Positions 30,808 through 39,724 of a stretch of 64,000 bases of DNA are shown here, one piece after another. A program made the translations under genes and the position numbers. Below the pieces are notes generated by a model. It had not been told where the DNA came from. It searched no databases and saw only the letters and a program-made list of their open reading frames with translations. Source of the stretch: an uncultured Sphingomonadaceae bacterium (lineage in GTDB: Bacteria; Pseudomonadota; Alphaproteobacteria; Sphingomonadales; Sphingomonadaceae); contig CANMFX010000002.1 in NCBI GenBank assembly GCA_947497315.1, forward strand, positions 186,001 through 250,000, in the 5' to 3' direction. Each line of letters starts with the position of its first letter. The first letter of the stretch is position 1.

Positions 30808-31461
30808 ATGAAATTTTTTGTTGATACTGCTGATACCGCCGAAATTGCCGATCTCGCCGCGACCGGCATGGTCGATGGCGTGACAACCAACCCGTCGCTG
30901 ATCAAGAAATCGGGCCGTGATATCATGGAAGTGACCAAAGAGATTTGCGGTCTGACTGACGGGCCGGTCTCTGCAGAAGTCGTTGCGCTCGATCATGAAA
31001 CGATGATGAAAGAAGCAGAAGTGCTGCGCAAAATTGCAGACAATGTTTGTATCAAGGTGCCGCTGACCATTGACGGCCTGAAAACTTGCAAGTCGCTTAC
31101 CAGCGATGGCACGATGGTCAATGTAACACTATGCTTCTCTGCCAATCAGGCGTTGCTGGCAGCGAAAGCGGGCGCGAGTTTCATTTCTCCCTTCGTCGGG
31201 CGCCATGATGACAATGGCTTTGATGGCATGAAGTTGATCGATGACATTCGTCTGATTTACGACAATTATGCCTTTGATACGGAAATCCTGGTCGCCTCTA
31301 TCCGCCATCCTGTCCATGTGCTGGAATCGGCGCGGATTGGAGCAGATGTAGCGACAATGCCTCCCAACGTTATTCGTGGATTGTTCAAGCATGTCCTGAC
31401 AGACAAGGGTATTGAAGGCTTTCTAGCGGACTGGAAAGACACCGGTCAGAATATTGGATAA
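30808..31461 (+). CDS. fsa: Fructose-6-phosphate aldolase / transaldolase (TalB-type, short)
   Basis: 217 residues, the short MipB/TalC class. [16 protein letters not shown] begins the barrel, GVTTNPSLI is the conserved second strand, and the Schiff-base lysine is K83 in CIKVPLT. The [10 protein letters not shown] and [18 protein letters not shown] segments complete the family pattern. Transfers or cleaves dihydroxyacetone units in the pentose phosphate network; transaldolase and fructose-6-phosphate aldolase cannot be separated by eye. Start ATG 30808 gives family length; a longer in-frame reading to 30673 looks non-coding. Confidence 0.9.
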   Translation: MKFFVDTADTAEIADLAATGMVDGVTTNPSLIKKSGRDIMEVTKEICGLTDGPVSAEVVALDHETMMKEAEVLRKIADNVCIKVPLTIDGLKTCKSLTSDGTMVNVTLCFSANQALLAAKAGASFISPFVGRHDDNGFDGMKLIDDIRLIYDNYAFDTEILVASIRHPVHVLESARIGADVATMPPNVIRGLFKHVLTDKGIEGFLADWKDTGQNIG

Positions 31462-31463
31462 TG

Positions 31464-31494
31464 TTTAGGTTCTGCACCAGACGCAGAGCCTAAA
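31464..31494. terminator. Hairpin filling the gap between convergent fsa and LpoA-like genes
   Basis: TTTAGGTTCTGC, 7-nt loop, GCAGAGCCTAAA: 12 bp with one G:U. It occupies the whole gap between the two stop codons. There is no long T-run, so it is either a weak bidirectional terminator or an mRNA 3'-end stabiliser. Confidence 0.55.
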
Positions 31495-32724
31495 CTAGAA
31501 ACCCTTAGGCGCGGGGTCTACCACACTAAAGCTACCGCTTCGGATTTCCTGTACTTCCAATGCGCGTTCGGAAATGCCGTTGCGGCGGAAGCGGAAGACG
31601 CCATCCAACCCAATGAATCCACCGGAATCGGTCAGCTGTGCGATCGGGAAAGGTGTGCCCACCTTCCAGTTTTGTGCCACTTTGACAGTGAGCAGAACCG
31701 AATCATATCCCAGACTGGAAAGCCGGAAAGGCGCGCGGCCATAGCGGCTTCGATATTTATTCGCATATTGCCGATACAAAGTGTCTGAAACACTGGCGAA
31801 CCATGCACCACGCATCGCTGGTGATCCGGCAAGCTTGCTGCTGGTGTTCCAAAGATCGGTGCCAAGAATTTTGGCACTACCGCTTGCATTTTGCCGAATA
31901 TAGGGCGCGGCCTTGATCGCCATGGTACCATTGTCTGCCAGTAAGACCGCATCAAAGTCGCCATTTTGCGACAGTTTCTTGGTGGCGGCTTCTACAGATT
32001 GAGAGTCGCGGTTGAAATTTTGGATCGAAACAACCGTTCCGCCGACATTTTTGACTGAACGCAGTAACGTGGAAGACGCCCGCTGACCGTAAACCCCGTT
32101 GGGGACCAAAGCTGCGAAACGGTTCATGCCTTTTGATTTGGCGTAGCTGACAACGCGATTGATCGATTGCGACGGGATATGACCCAGCAGGAAAACATTG
32201 TTCCCGGCAACACCAGCGTCATTGGAAAAGCTGAGAATCGGAATGCCGGCGGGCCGGGCAATATTGGCAGTCGCCACGACATTGTCGCTCAATAGCGGTC
32301 CAATGATGAGTTTATTACCATCTGCAACTGCCTTACGGGCAGCGGCAGTAATACCTTTGGCTGTATCGTAGCTGGTCATACGGATATTCTGCGCTTTGGT
32401 GTCGAGCAGAGCAATTGTGGTCGCATTGGCCAGAGATTGCCCGACGCCAGCATTTTTACCGGAGAGGGGAACCAGGAGCGCGATGCGATGGTGTTTTTGA
32501 TCCTGCGGCAGCTCACCTGTAACTGGTGGCGGCGTGGGTGTTGGTCTTGTCGGACGTTCCCCGCCGCGCGGCACTACGGATTCGCAGCCGGCCAGAAAAA
32601 TGATCCCGGCGAGCCCTGCATATTTCAGAAGGCTCCGGCGTCCTTCGCGGACAGGTGCGGATGTGATCCGGCGGGATGTTTTTTCATCCTGTCCTATATG
32701 CAAATTATCTGTCATGGCGTTCAT
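31495..32724 (-). CDS. Penicillin-binding protein activator, LpoA-like lipoprotein
   Basis: 409 residues. A long N-terminal lead ends in RRSLLKYAGLAGIIFLAGC, with a twin-arginine and a lipobox cysteine, followed by a Pro/Thr linker (RPTRPTPTPPPVTG). The remainder is a type 1 periplasmic-binding fold: HRIALLVPLSGKNAGVGQSLANA, NKLIIGPLLSDNV and GDFDAVLLADNG. In gammaproteobacteria LpoA-like proteins activate PBP1A; here the role is by homology only. Start ATG 32724 has GGGAG 8 nt upstream, located inside the divergent rsmI coding region. The rsmI / yraN / gshB neighbours match the common alphaproteobacterial order. Confidence 0.82.
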   Translation of the reverse strand: MNAMTDNLHIGQDEKTSRRITSAPVREGRRSLLKYAGLAGIIFLAGCESVVPRGGERPTRPTPTPPPVTGELPQDQKHHRIALLVPLSGKNAGVGQSLANATTIALLDTKAQNIRMTSYDTAKGITAAARKAVADGNKLIIGPLLSDNVVATANIARPAGIPILSFSNDAGVAGNNVFLLGHIPSQSINRVVSYAKSKGMNRFAALVPNGVYGQRASSTLLRSVKNVGGTVVSIQNFNRDSQSVEAATKKLSQNGDFDAVLLADNGTMAIKAAPYIRQNASGSAKILGTDLWNTSSKLAGSPAMRGAWFASVSDTLYRQYANKYRSRYGRAPFRLSSLGYDSVLLTVKVAQNWKVGTPFPIAQLTDSGGFIGLDGVFRFRRNGISERALEVQEIRSGSFSVVDPAPKGF

Positions 32725-32725
32725 T

Positions 32726-33565
32726 ATGTCTGCTCCCATTGAACATGGCCTGTATATCGTCGCTACACCAATCGGCAACCTCGGAGATTTGTCGCAGCGC
32801 GCTGAAGAAATCCTTGGAATCGCTGACCTTATCTTAGTCGAAGATTCAAGAGTGACCGGCAAGCTTTTGAATCATATCAGTAAAAAAGGAAGGATGAAGG
32901 TCTATAATGACCATAAAGGAGAGCAGGAGCGGCAGGAAATTTTGGCTGCTATAGGATGTAAAATTGTCGCACTAGTGAGTGATGCGGGGACACCGCTGAT
33001 CTCCGATCCCGGTTACAAGCTTGTTCGAGACGCGCGGGCGCAAGGCGCGCATGTTACGACAGTGCCGGGTCCAAGTGCGGTGATTGCTGCGCTGACCTTG
33101 TCCGGATTGCCCAGTGATCGGTTTTTGTTTGAAGGCTTTTTGCCAAGCAAAATGAAAGCGCGGGGTGCGGCGTTGACGGAGTTGAAACCGATCAAGGCGA
33201 CGCTGGTCTTCTACGAGAACGGGTCTCGGCTCGGCGCCATGCTTGCGGATGCGTTTGATAGATTGGGAGAACGTCAAGCAGCGGTTATTCGGGAGATTAC
33301 AAAGAAATTTGAGGAAACGGTCACCGGAAGCCTGCAAGAGTTGGCTGACCGCTATGCCGATGAAAAACCAAAAGGCGAGATTGTCGTGGTCATTGGACCA
33401 CCGGGTGCTGCGGAGCCGGTGAGTAGCGCGGATATCGAGGAGGCGTTGCGCTCTGCATTGCGGCAGCTTCCTGCTTCCAAGGCAGCGGGAGAAGTGGCGC
33501 GTACCTATGGGGTTGACCGGAAAAAGCTTTATGAACTGGCAACCCGGTGGAAAGCGGAAGCATAG
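32726..33565 (+). CDS. rsmI: 16S rRNA (cytidine(1402)-2'-O)-methyltransferase
   Basis: 279 residues from ATG 32726 (MSAPIEHGLYIVATPIGNLGD). SAM-dependent methyltransferase of the tetrapyrrole-methylase fold: VSDAGTPLISDPGYKLV near 75-91, VPGPSAVIAALTLSGLPSDRFLFEGF near 108-133, and ATLVFYENGSRL. Modifies C1402 in the ribosomal P site. No Shine-Dalgarno is evident before 32726; ATG 32714 is an alternative but would overlap the start of the divergent lipoprotein gene. Two bp separate this gene from yraN, so they are an operon. Confidence 0.93.
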   Translation: MSAPIEHGLYIVATPIGNLGDLSQRAEEILGIADLILVEDSRVTGKLLNHISKKGRMKVYNDHKGEQERQEILAAIGCKIVALVSDAGTPLISDPGYKLVRDARAQGAHVTTVPGPSAVIAALTLSGLPSDRFLFEGFLPSKMKARGAALTELKPIKATLVFYENGSRLGAMLADAFDRLGERQAAVIREITKKFEETVTGSLQELADRYADEKPKGEIVVVIGPPGAAEPVSSADIEEALRSALRQLPASKAAGEVARTYGVDRKKLYELATRWKAEA

Positions 33566-33567
33566 GA

Positions 33568-33936
33568 ATGAAGCGTCCTGCTGCGAAGAGGGAGCGTGCC
33601 GAACAGCAGGGACGACGTGCGGAGAGCATAGCGGCGGGATGGCTGCGACTGCATGGGTGGCGGATATTGGCGCAGCGGGTTCGGACGTCGCGCGGCGAGG
33701 TGGATCTGATCGCCAAGCGAGGCGGGCTTGTGGCATTTGTTGAGGTGAAAGCACGGACAAAAGCAAAAGATCTCGAGACCGCGATTGATCACCATCGGCT
33801 GAAACGAGTCGCTGCCGCGGCGGAAATTCTCTATCCGGAATATTGCCAAAATGGCGAAGACGCGCGGATTGATGTAATTTTGGTTGCGCCGCGCCGTCTG
33901 CCGACCCATTTACCCAATGTCTGGCAAGGGTTTTGA
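33568..33936 (+). CDS. yraN: YraN family protein (UPF0102, predicted endonuclease fold)
   Basis: 122 residues. RRAESIAAGWLRLHGWRILAQRVRTSRGEVDLIAKRG followed by LVAFVEVKARTK carries the restriction-endonuclease-like E...D..E-x-K core (GEVDLIA, VEVKAR). The biochemical activity of most YraN proteins is unproven. It typically follows rsmI, as here, 2 bp downstream, with AGGA before the ATG. gshB follows after 35 bp. Confidence 0.88.
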   Translation: MKRPAAKRERAEQQGRRAESIAAGWLRLHGWRILAQRVRTSRGEVDLIAKRGGLVAFVEVKARTKAKDLETAIDHHRLKRVAAAAEILYPEYCQNGEDARIDVILVAPRRLPTHLPNVWQGF

Positions 33937-33971
33937 TCCCGCCGGCCCCAATGACCTGAGAAAGCGCTCTT

Positions 33972-34919
33972 ATGACTTTGAAAATTGCCGTGCAAATGGA
34001 CCCCATGGAAACTGTCAATATCGTCGGGGACAGCAGCTTCGCGCTGATGATCGCCGCACAGAAACGCGGTCACAAACTCTATCATTATGATGTCAAAGAC
34101 CTGACCTATCTGGCGGGCCGTCTGACCACGCTGGCACATCCGGTAAAGGTGCAACAAGTGCATGGTGACCATTATGAATTTGGCGAGCAGGTGCGGCTGG
34201 ATCTCGGAAGCGATATAGATGTCGTGTTGATGAGGCAGGACCCACCTTTTGATGTCGGCTACATAACGGCAACCCATTTGCTGGAACGGATTGAAGGTGA
34301 GACGCTGGTCGTCAACAATCCGGTATCGGTCCGCAATGCGCCTGAGAAAGTTTATGTGCTGGACTATGCCAAATATATGCCGCCGACATTGGTCACCCGT
34401 AATATTGATGAAATCCGGGCCTTTCAGGAGGAGCATGGCGGCATTGTCGTGAAACCATTGCATGGCAATGGCGGCAAGGCCATTTTTCTGATTCCAGAGG
34501 ATGGCAGCAATTTGAGTGCTTTAATTGAAGTGTTTAACCAGACTTGGCCAGAGCCACATATGATCCAGCCGTTTCTTCCCGAGGTTCAGGACGGCGATAA
34601 ACGGATCGTTTTGGTGGACGGTGAAGTGGCAGGCGCAATCAACCGCAAGCCTGGCAAAGGCGAATTCCGATCCAATCTCGCACAGGGCGGCTATGCCGAG
34701 GCGGCTGAGTTAACTGACCGCGAAAAAGAAATTTGCGCAGCGATGGGGCCGGATTTGAAGCGGCTGGGGCTGCTCTTTGTCGGTATAGATGTGATTGGCG
34801 GAAAATGGCTGACCGAGATTAACGTGACATCTCCGACGGGAATTGTGGCCATCGACAAGTTTAATGGGACCGACACGTCCGGTATGATCTGGGATGCGAT
34901 AGAGCGGCGTTTGGCGTGA
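33972..34919 (+). CDS. gshB: Glutathione synthetase
   Basis: 315 residues, normal length. ATP-grasp enzyme joining gamma-glutamylcysteine and glycine. Seen: DVVLMRQDPPFDVGYITATHLLE near 76-98, the ATP-grasp segment GGIVVKPLHGNGGKAIF near 156-172, GDKRIVLVDGE, and the metal-binding LFVGIDVIGGKWLTEINVTSPTG near the C-terminus. Last gene of the rsmI-yraN-gshB unit. Confidence 0.96.
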   Translation: MTLKIAVQMDPMETVNIVGDSSFALMIAAQKRGHKLYHYDVKDLTYLAGRLTTLAHPVKVQQVHGDHYEFGEQVRLDLGSDIDVVLMRQDPPFDVGYITATHLLERIEGETLVVNNPVSVRNAPEKVYVLDYAKYMPPTLVTRNIDEIRAFQEEHGGIVVKPLHGNGGKAIFLIPEDGSNLSALIEVFNQTWPEPHMIQPFLPEVQDGDKRIVLVDGEVAGAINRKPGKGEFRSNLAQGGYAEAAELTDREKEICAAMGPDLKRLGLLFVGIDVIGGKWLTEINVTSPTGIVAIDKFNGTDTSGMIWDAIERRLA

Positions 34920-34976
34920 ATTGAGAATGTTCGTTTATCCTCAAAACGGAGGTTGGGGGATCTGTAACTGATCAGT

Positions 34977-36992
34977 CTAGTTTTGGTTCGCATCCGCAAT
35001 GACGCGTATGCACGTGCCTTGTTCAGGCTTTGCGTTTATGTCCAACTTCAATTCATGTTGTTCGGCCAACTCAAGGCAGATTGCCAGTCCCAGGCCTTCG
35101 CCTTTTGAATTGTCGCCTTTCTTATATGCTGACTGAAACTGGACAATCTCGGCCTCCGACATGCCCGGACCAGTGTCCAGAACGATAATCACGAATCCGG
35201 CCCCGCGACGTCTGGCTCCGATCAATATCTTACCTTTATCCGTATATTTAATGGCGTTGGAGGCAAGGTTGCTGACAATCCGCATTAAAGCCAGTGGCGG
35301 TATGCTGGTTTCAATATTGCTGTCGACAATACGAAGCTGGAGGCCTTTGGAAATTGCTTCTTCACGAAACATCTGCCCTACAGTCCGAAAGATCATCGAA
35401 AGAGGATAGGGTTCTTCAGTTTTCTGCTGTTCCTTGATCGCTGGATCATCAAACACTGGACGACTTTCAACCAGATAATCTCCTGAAAGCGATTCCAGAT
35501 AATCCAGTGCTTCTCGGATATTCTTTTTTGTCGTGTCCCCTAAATTGGTGGCTTCCCCATCCAGACTCATGCGAAGACTGGTGAGCGGCTGCTTTATATC
35601 ATGAGATGCTGTTGCGAGTTGACGCTGGCGGAGCGCAGCCTGATCGCGGGCTCGCGAATATTTTTTTTCGGCCTCCAGCAGACGTTGACTTTTCTCAGCA
35701 TCCTCTTTGAGGATGCGGATTTTTTCCTCCAAAGCCCGATCATGCTCCCGACGTAGGGAAATTATCCCATAAGTAAGACCGAGCATTACCAGCGTTCCGA
35801 TTATGATGAATGTCGTTTTGGCAAAATTCCGCAGAACGATCTGGTTTTCCAGATAGCCATTGAACATCAATGTAGCATAGATCAAAAACGCGATGAAAAT
35901 AACAATCAGTCCAATCCACATCTCAAAAAGTCTGCGATTGGACGACTTTTCCCACCAGTAGAGAGGCAGAAAATGCGTCAGGCACATGATACCTGTCCAG
36001 GCAAGCTGGATCTTGTAACTGGTGATGCGCGGGACGAAGGGGATCATTACCAACGTTACGATGGGTAGCAATGCCAGCCATTGGATATGTCTGGACCAGG
36101 GGTGACTGCCTTTGCGGGTTACCATTGAATAGCCTGCTACGTAAAAACCGAACATGATGCAGGCATAGCTGATCAGAAAACCGATATAGGGATTCCATTC
36201 CGGATGGTTTGGATAGAGAAACCGGAGAGGAATGTTGTCGTCGAAGGACAAAGCGGCGAGCAGCAGGCTGAAAAGCAGAGCGTATCGAGTTCCAACAGAG
36301 CTTTTCAGCGAAATGTTAACCCCCAACATGACAATCAGTCCGAATATAGCGAGCGTGTAGAAGGCCGTGTTGAGTGCCGCCGTGCGCAGTTCATGTTCGA
36401 CCAGATCCGCTTCGTCCCTGATCGCCAGACTGGGGGCAGCTGCCATAAGTTTGGATGTCCGAACCATGAGAGTGGCCGTTTCTCCTGGCCGTAAGATCAG
36501 CGGTTTGGATTTCAGCTGGGTGCCACTCAATATTGTCGGATCATAAGGTTTTGCAGAAGAGAAAGAGAGTAATCTGTCGACATCGCCAGACTGCCTGACC
36601 AGAATGATGTCGGCATCCCGCACCGCAAATGCATCAAAATTGACAATCCACTGGTCTGCCAGCCGCCCATCTGGTTTTGAGATATTTTTTACGGCGAGGG
36701 CGGACCAAAGATCGGAATAGGGCGTAAATTCCTCTTCGGATACAGGCACGCTGGATCCAAATTCGCTCGCCTCATATTCCAAAATCATTTCTGCAAGCGG
36801 TCGGTTTTCGCCCAGACAATAGACAACGTAATCACCCAGATCAGTCCGGTTTTCGCCGGGCGCCAATGGAAGAGCCGGAGCGGCCATTGCCGGCCCAGCC
36901 TTCCAAATCGAGACCGCAACAAGAATGATCATAAACGCCAAGAAGCGCAAAGTTGATTTGAAATATGGTGCGATCAGGCTAAGAAATGTCAT
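34977..36992 (-). CDS. 7TM-type sensor histidine kinase (7TMR-DISM-like)
   Basis: 671 residues. Signal/membrane anchor (about 17-38), a periplasmic beta-rich sensing domain (40-200) of the 7TMR-DISM extracellular type, then seven hydrophobic segments between about 207 and 412. A coiled coil (415-455) leads to the dimerisation helix with H464 in ATASHDIKQPLTSLR. The ATPase domain shows N-box NLASNAIKYT, G1 DTGPGMS and G2 GEGLGLAICL. It lacks a receiver domain. Divergent from a NarL-type regulator with 70 bp between starts, almost certainly its partner. Signal unknown. Confidence 0.87.
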   Translation of the reverse strand: MTFLSLIAPYFKSTLRFLAFMIILVAVSIWKAGPAMAAPALPLAPGENRTDLGDYVVYCLGENRPLAEMILEYEASEFGSSVPVSEEEFTPYSDLWSALAVKNISKPDGRLADQWIVNFDAFAVRDADIILVRQSGDVDRLLSFSSAKPYDPTILSGTQLKSKPLILRPGETATLMVRTSKLMAAAPSLAIRDEADLVEHELRTAALNTAFYTLAIFGLIVMLGVNISLKSSVGTRYALLFSLLLAALSFDDNIPLRFLYPNHPEWNPYIGFLISYACIMFGFYVAGYSMVTRKGSHPWSRHIQWLALLPIVTLVMIPFVPRITSYKIQLAWTGIMCLTHFLPLYWWEKSSNRRLFEMWIGLIVIFIAFLIYATLMFNGYLENQIVLRNFAKTTFIIIGTLVMLGLTYGIISLRREHDRALEEKIRILKEDAEKSQRLLEAEKKYSRARDQAALRQRQLATASHDIKQPLTSLRMSLDGEATNLGDTTKKNIREALDYLESLSGDYLVESRPVFDDPAIKEQQKTEEPYPLSMIFRTVGQMFREEAISKGLQLRIVDSNIETSIPPLALMRIVSNLASNAIKYTDKGKILIGARRRGAGFVIIVLDTGPGMSEAEIVQFQSAYKKGDNSKGEGLGLAICLELAEQHELKLDINAKPEQGTCIRVIADANQN

Positions 36993-37062
36993 AGGTTACA
37001 ATCATTTGTGCGATGTTGTAGAACAGGAAAATGCCCCAAGGCAAGCAGAGCAGAAATTTGAA

Positions 37063-37710
37063 ATGAGCCACTTTACCGCCGTTATTGCCGATGATCATGC
37101 GATCGTCCGTTCGGGATTGAAAGCCGCTCTGGAAAACGAGCGGCTTGTTGACGGACATAATATCGAGGTGGTGGCAGAAGCCAGCAATGGTTTGGATGCT
37201 ATTGGTGCCGTCAAACAACATAGGCCTGATATGCTTGTTCTTGATGTGTCGATGCCGATCGCGGGGGGCGTTGAAGTGCTCGTCGAAACACGGCGCTGGT
37301 CGCCCGATACCCGGATCATCGTATTCACGGGTATCTCTGCAATGGGGAAAGTCAGCGAGCTTGTGGAAGCTGGCGTGGATGGTCTGTTTTCCAAAGCTGA
37401 AGACAATCAGGGTCTTTATCAGAATGTTCCGATGATCTTGCAGGGTGGTCGATATATTTCGCCATTTTTCACCAGCATCATGGACAACGCGCCTCAGCAA
37501 AGTGTCCTGACCGACCGGGAACGACAAATATTGAATCTGATTGTTGCCGGGCAATCCAACAAGGAAATTTCCTCGCATCTTGGCATCAGTGCCAAGACCG
37601 TGGACCGCCATCGCACCAATCTGATGCAGAAGCTTGATGTGCATTCGGTCGCGCAACTGATTGCCTATTCTCTGCGCGAAGGATTGATCGACCCCGCGGC
37701 GGAAATCTGA
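37063..37710 (+). CDS. NarL/FixJ family response regulator
   Basis: 215 residues. Receiver domain with acidic pocket D10/D11 and phospho-acceptor D61 in MLVLDVSMP, conserved T in IIVFTG, and switch lysine in LFSKAEDN. The C-terminal LuxR HTH is LTDRERQILNLIVAGQSNKEISSHLGISAKTVDRHRTNLMQKL. ATG 37063 fits the family N-terminus; its ribosome site is weak. Partner of the divergent histidine kinase; the shared 70 bp likely carries both promoters. Confidence 0.92.
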   Translation: MSHFTAVIADDHAIVRSGLKAALENERLVDGHNIEVVAEASNGLDAIGAVKQHRPDMLVLDVSMPIAGGVEVLVETRRWSPDTRIIVFTGISAMGKVSELVEAGVDGLFSKAEDNQGLYQNVPMILQGGRYISPFFTSIMDNAPQQSVLTDRERQILNLIVAGQSNKEISSHLGISAKTVDRHRTNLMQKLDVHSVAQLIAYSLREGLIDPAAEI

Positions 37711-37880
37711 ATCCTTTAAAGAGATACTGTCTGAAATAGTGGTTGGCATGATCGCTGATTACCCCTGCGCGCCCCGATTTTGAAATGGGGGATTCACCTC
37801 ATTCAGCGTCACAGCCTTCCTTGCTACTCAGGATGACAGGGAGTGGGGCCATGTCGGTCTCCGATGAGAAGGAAGAGACG

Positions 37881-39554
37881 ATGAAAAAGGGAAGCAATAC
37901 CGTTCGGGGTAGAAAAATCGGTTTGAAAATTTCAGGCGCCTTGCTGACGCTGGCAGTCGCTGGTGCGGTCATAGCGCCAATGCCACATCAAACGGCGCAG
38001 GCACAGATTCCTGGATTATTGCCAAAAGCGGATCAGGTAGCGGTCGCGCAACCCATGGCTATTGATGGTGTCTGGCAAATTCGCGAACTGGGCAAACATA
38101 TCGTTGTTGAGGCAGGTCGGGCTTATGCGCTTGAAAGCTGGATTCACGCCTTTGTCTTCGAGATTCAGCCCGACATGGTTGTGTTACGCAATTTCGAACA
38201 GAAAGCGCCCAATGTCTATGTGGCGGACGATCTGCCCCTGATGGCGCGGTCCAATATGGTGGTTGAGGAAGACGGTTCGATCACCGCGACCGTAGCTTCA
38301 TTGGTACCCGTTACCTATCATCTTGATCCGGTAGAATTATTCTATCCCCAGCATTTCCTTGCGGCGATACAGGAAAGCCGGGTGCCCGCCCAATATCGTA
38401 ATCGTCCTGGACCGCCATCACATGCGCTGGGGCCACCACAACCCGGCGTTATCGGGCATCCTGTAGTTGAAGCTCAACCGGCATTGGAGCCGGGCATCAC
38501 AGAGCCTTTCGTGGAGAGGTGCGGCAATTGTGGTCTTTTGTCCCCGGGCGCAGCCGGGCAGTCTCAACTTGCTACCAGCAGCAATGACAGCACCGATGAG
38601 GGCGGTCTTTCCGATGAGGCCAAGCTGGGTATTGGTACAGTCGTAGCCGGAGGTATCGCTTACAAGGCAAGCGGGTCCATCGGCAAAACCGCCAAAATGG
38701 TCGGCTCGGCCGGGAAAGTTACTCGCAGTGGCAGAGCTGCAACGAAACTGACAGAAGGAGCGCTTAGAGGCGGCATCTTGCAAAACGCGGGCCCCAAAGG
38801 AGCCGGGCAGCTTGTCGGAAAAGGCACAGCCGCACAGGCGGCCCGCGGAATCGGCGGAGCCACCAGCGAAGCCCAGCTGATGCAGAGGATCAACAAGGCT
38901 GGCGATGTTTCAAAGCTGAACAAGGCCGGTCGTGCGGCCCAGGTGGCGCGCGGTGCGGGCGGATTGAAAGCGGCATCCACTGCAGCAGACGCTGCCAAGC
39001 TTGCCAAGATGGCTAAAACTGGCGCTACCGCCGGAAAATTAGGCAAGGCGGGTCGCGCGGCGCTGGCGGGTACCGGTGTGGGTGCGGCGGTGGTCGTGGC
39101 TGAAATCGTCGCTACCGAGGGGATTGAAGCGGCCACCGGAGCCGATATACAGGATCCGGTTTCCACCACATTCCAATATGGATCGGCGATTTTCGACAAG
39201 GACGTGACGCTTGGCGATGTCGCACGGGCCCGCGCAGAGCATCACCGGGAGAATTTCCGCAAGATCGGCGAGACGTTCACCACACCAGGCCGTTTTAAGG
39301 AAAATATGCAAGCCTATGGTGATGACAAACGTGCGAAAATCGAAAATTCCACGGGTATGGACTTGCAAAGCGGCAGGGAACGACGCGCAGCTTACGGAGC
39401 GGCTCTGACCAGCGACAAGCCTGTCGCAGCGACTGCGAAGGTGATGGGTGATCGGGCCAAGCACCACCTGGAAAATACCGGCAAGGTCACGAAGAAAGTC
39501 GGCTGTGGTCTGGGCAATATTTTCCGCAAGAAGGAAAATGACAAGAAGTGCTGA
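37881..39554 (+). CDS. Exported protein of unknown function with Lys/Ala/Gly helical tract
   Basis: 557 residues; I do not recognise a named family. A signal peptide (ISGALLTLAVAGAVIAP, then AQAQ at about 39-42) indicates export. Residues 60-150 form a beta-rich domain (IDGVWQIRELGKHIVVEAGRAYAL onward). Then come a Pro-rich linker (170-205), a CGNCG pair at 214-217, and a long tract (about 255-405) of Ala/Gly helices with regularly spaced Lys/Arg. A charged C-terminal segment (440-557) ends in KKC. The tract resembles linkers of secreted polymorphic toxins or pore-forming regions, but no toxin domain is recognised. AAGGAAGAG precedes ATG 37881. A strong terminator follows. Confidence 0.6.
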   Translation: MKKGSNTVRGRKIGLKISGALLTLAVAGAVIAPMPHQTAQAQIPGLLPKADQVAVAQPMAIDGVWQIRELGKHIVVEAGRAYALESWIHAFVFEIQPDMVVLRNFEQKAPNVYVADDLPLMARSNMVVEEDGSITATVASLVPVTYHLDPVELFYPQHFLAAIQESRVPAQYRNRPGPPSHALGPPQPGVIGHPVVEAQPALEPGITEPFVERCGNCGLLSPGAAGQSQLATSSNDSTDEGGLSDEAKLGIGTVVAGGIAYKASGSIGKTAKMVGSAGKVTRSGRAATKLTEGALRGGILQNAGPKGAGQLVGKGTAAQAARGIGGATSEAQLMQRINKAGDVSKLNKAGRAAQVARGAGGLKAASTAADAAKLAKMAKTGATAGKLGKAGRAALAGTGVGAAVVVAEIVATEGIEAATGADIQDPVSTTFQYGSAIFDKDVTLGDVARARAEHHRENFRKIGETFTTPGRFKENMQAYGDDKRAKIENSTGMDLQSGRERRAAYGAALTSDKPVAATAKVMGDRAKHHLENTGKVTKKVGCGLGNIFRKKENDKKC

Positions 39555-39599
39555 TCTGATCGGGATCGGAAGCGACCCGCGATCTCGACAGGTCAATAC

Positions 39600-39630
39600 A
39601 AGGAGGAGCGGCCACCGCTCCTCCTTTTTT
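39600..39630 (+). terminator. Rho-independent terminator after the 557-residue exported protein
   Basis: Perfect 12-bp stem AAGGAGGAGCGG / CCGCTCCTCCTT, loop CCA, followed by further Ts up to 39630. Located 45 bp past the stop codon. Strong in this orientation; the A-rich side is too short to serve the opposite strand well. Confidence 0.88.
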
Positions 39631-39724
39631 GTCGTTGTCGACCGTTTAAAGTCGCTACGATTTCTGTTCAAATCCCTCTACAAATTCGCTTTGGCTGAAA
39701 AGCCGAGACCATTGTATGGCAAAC

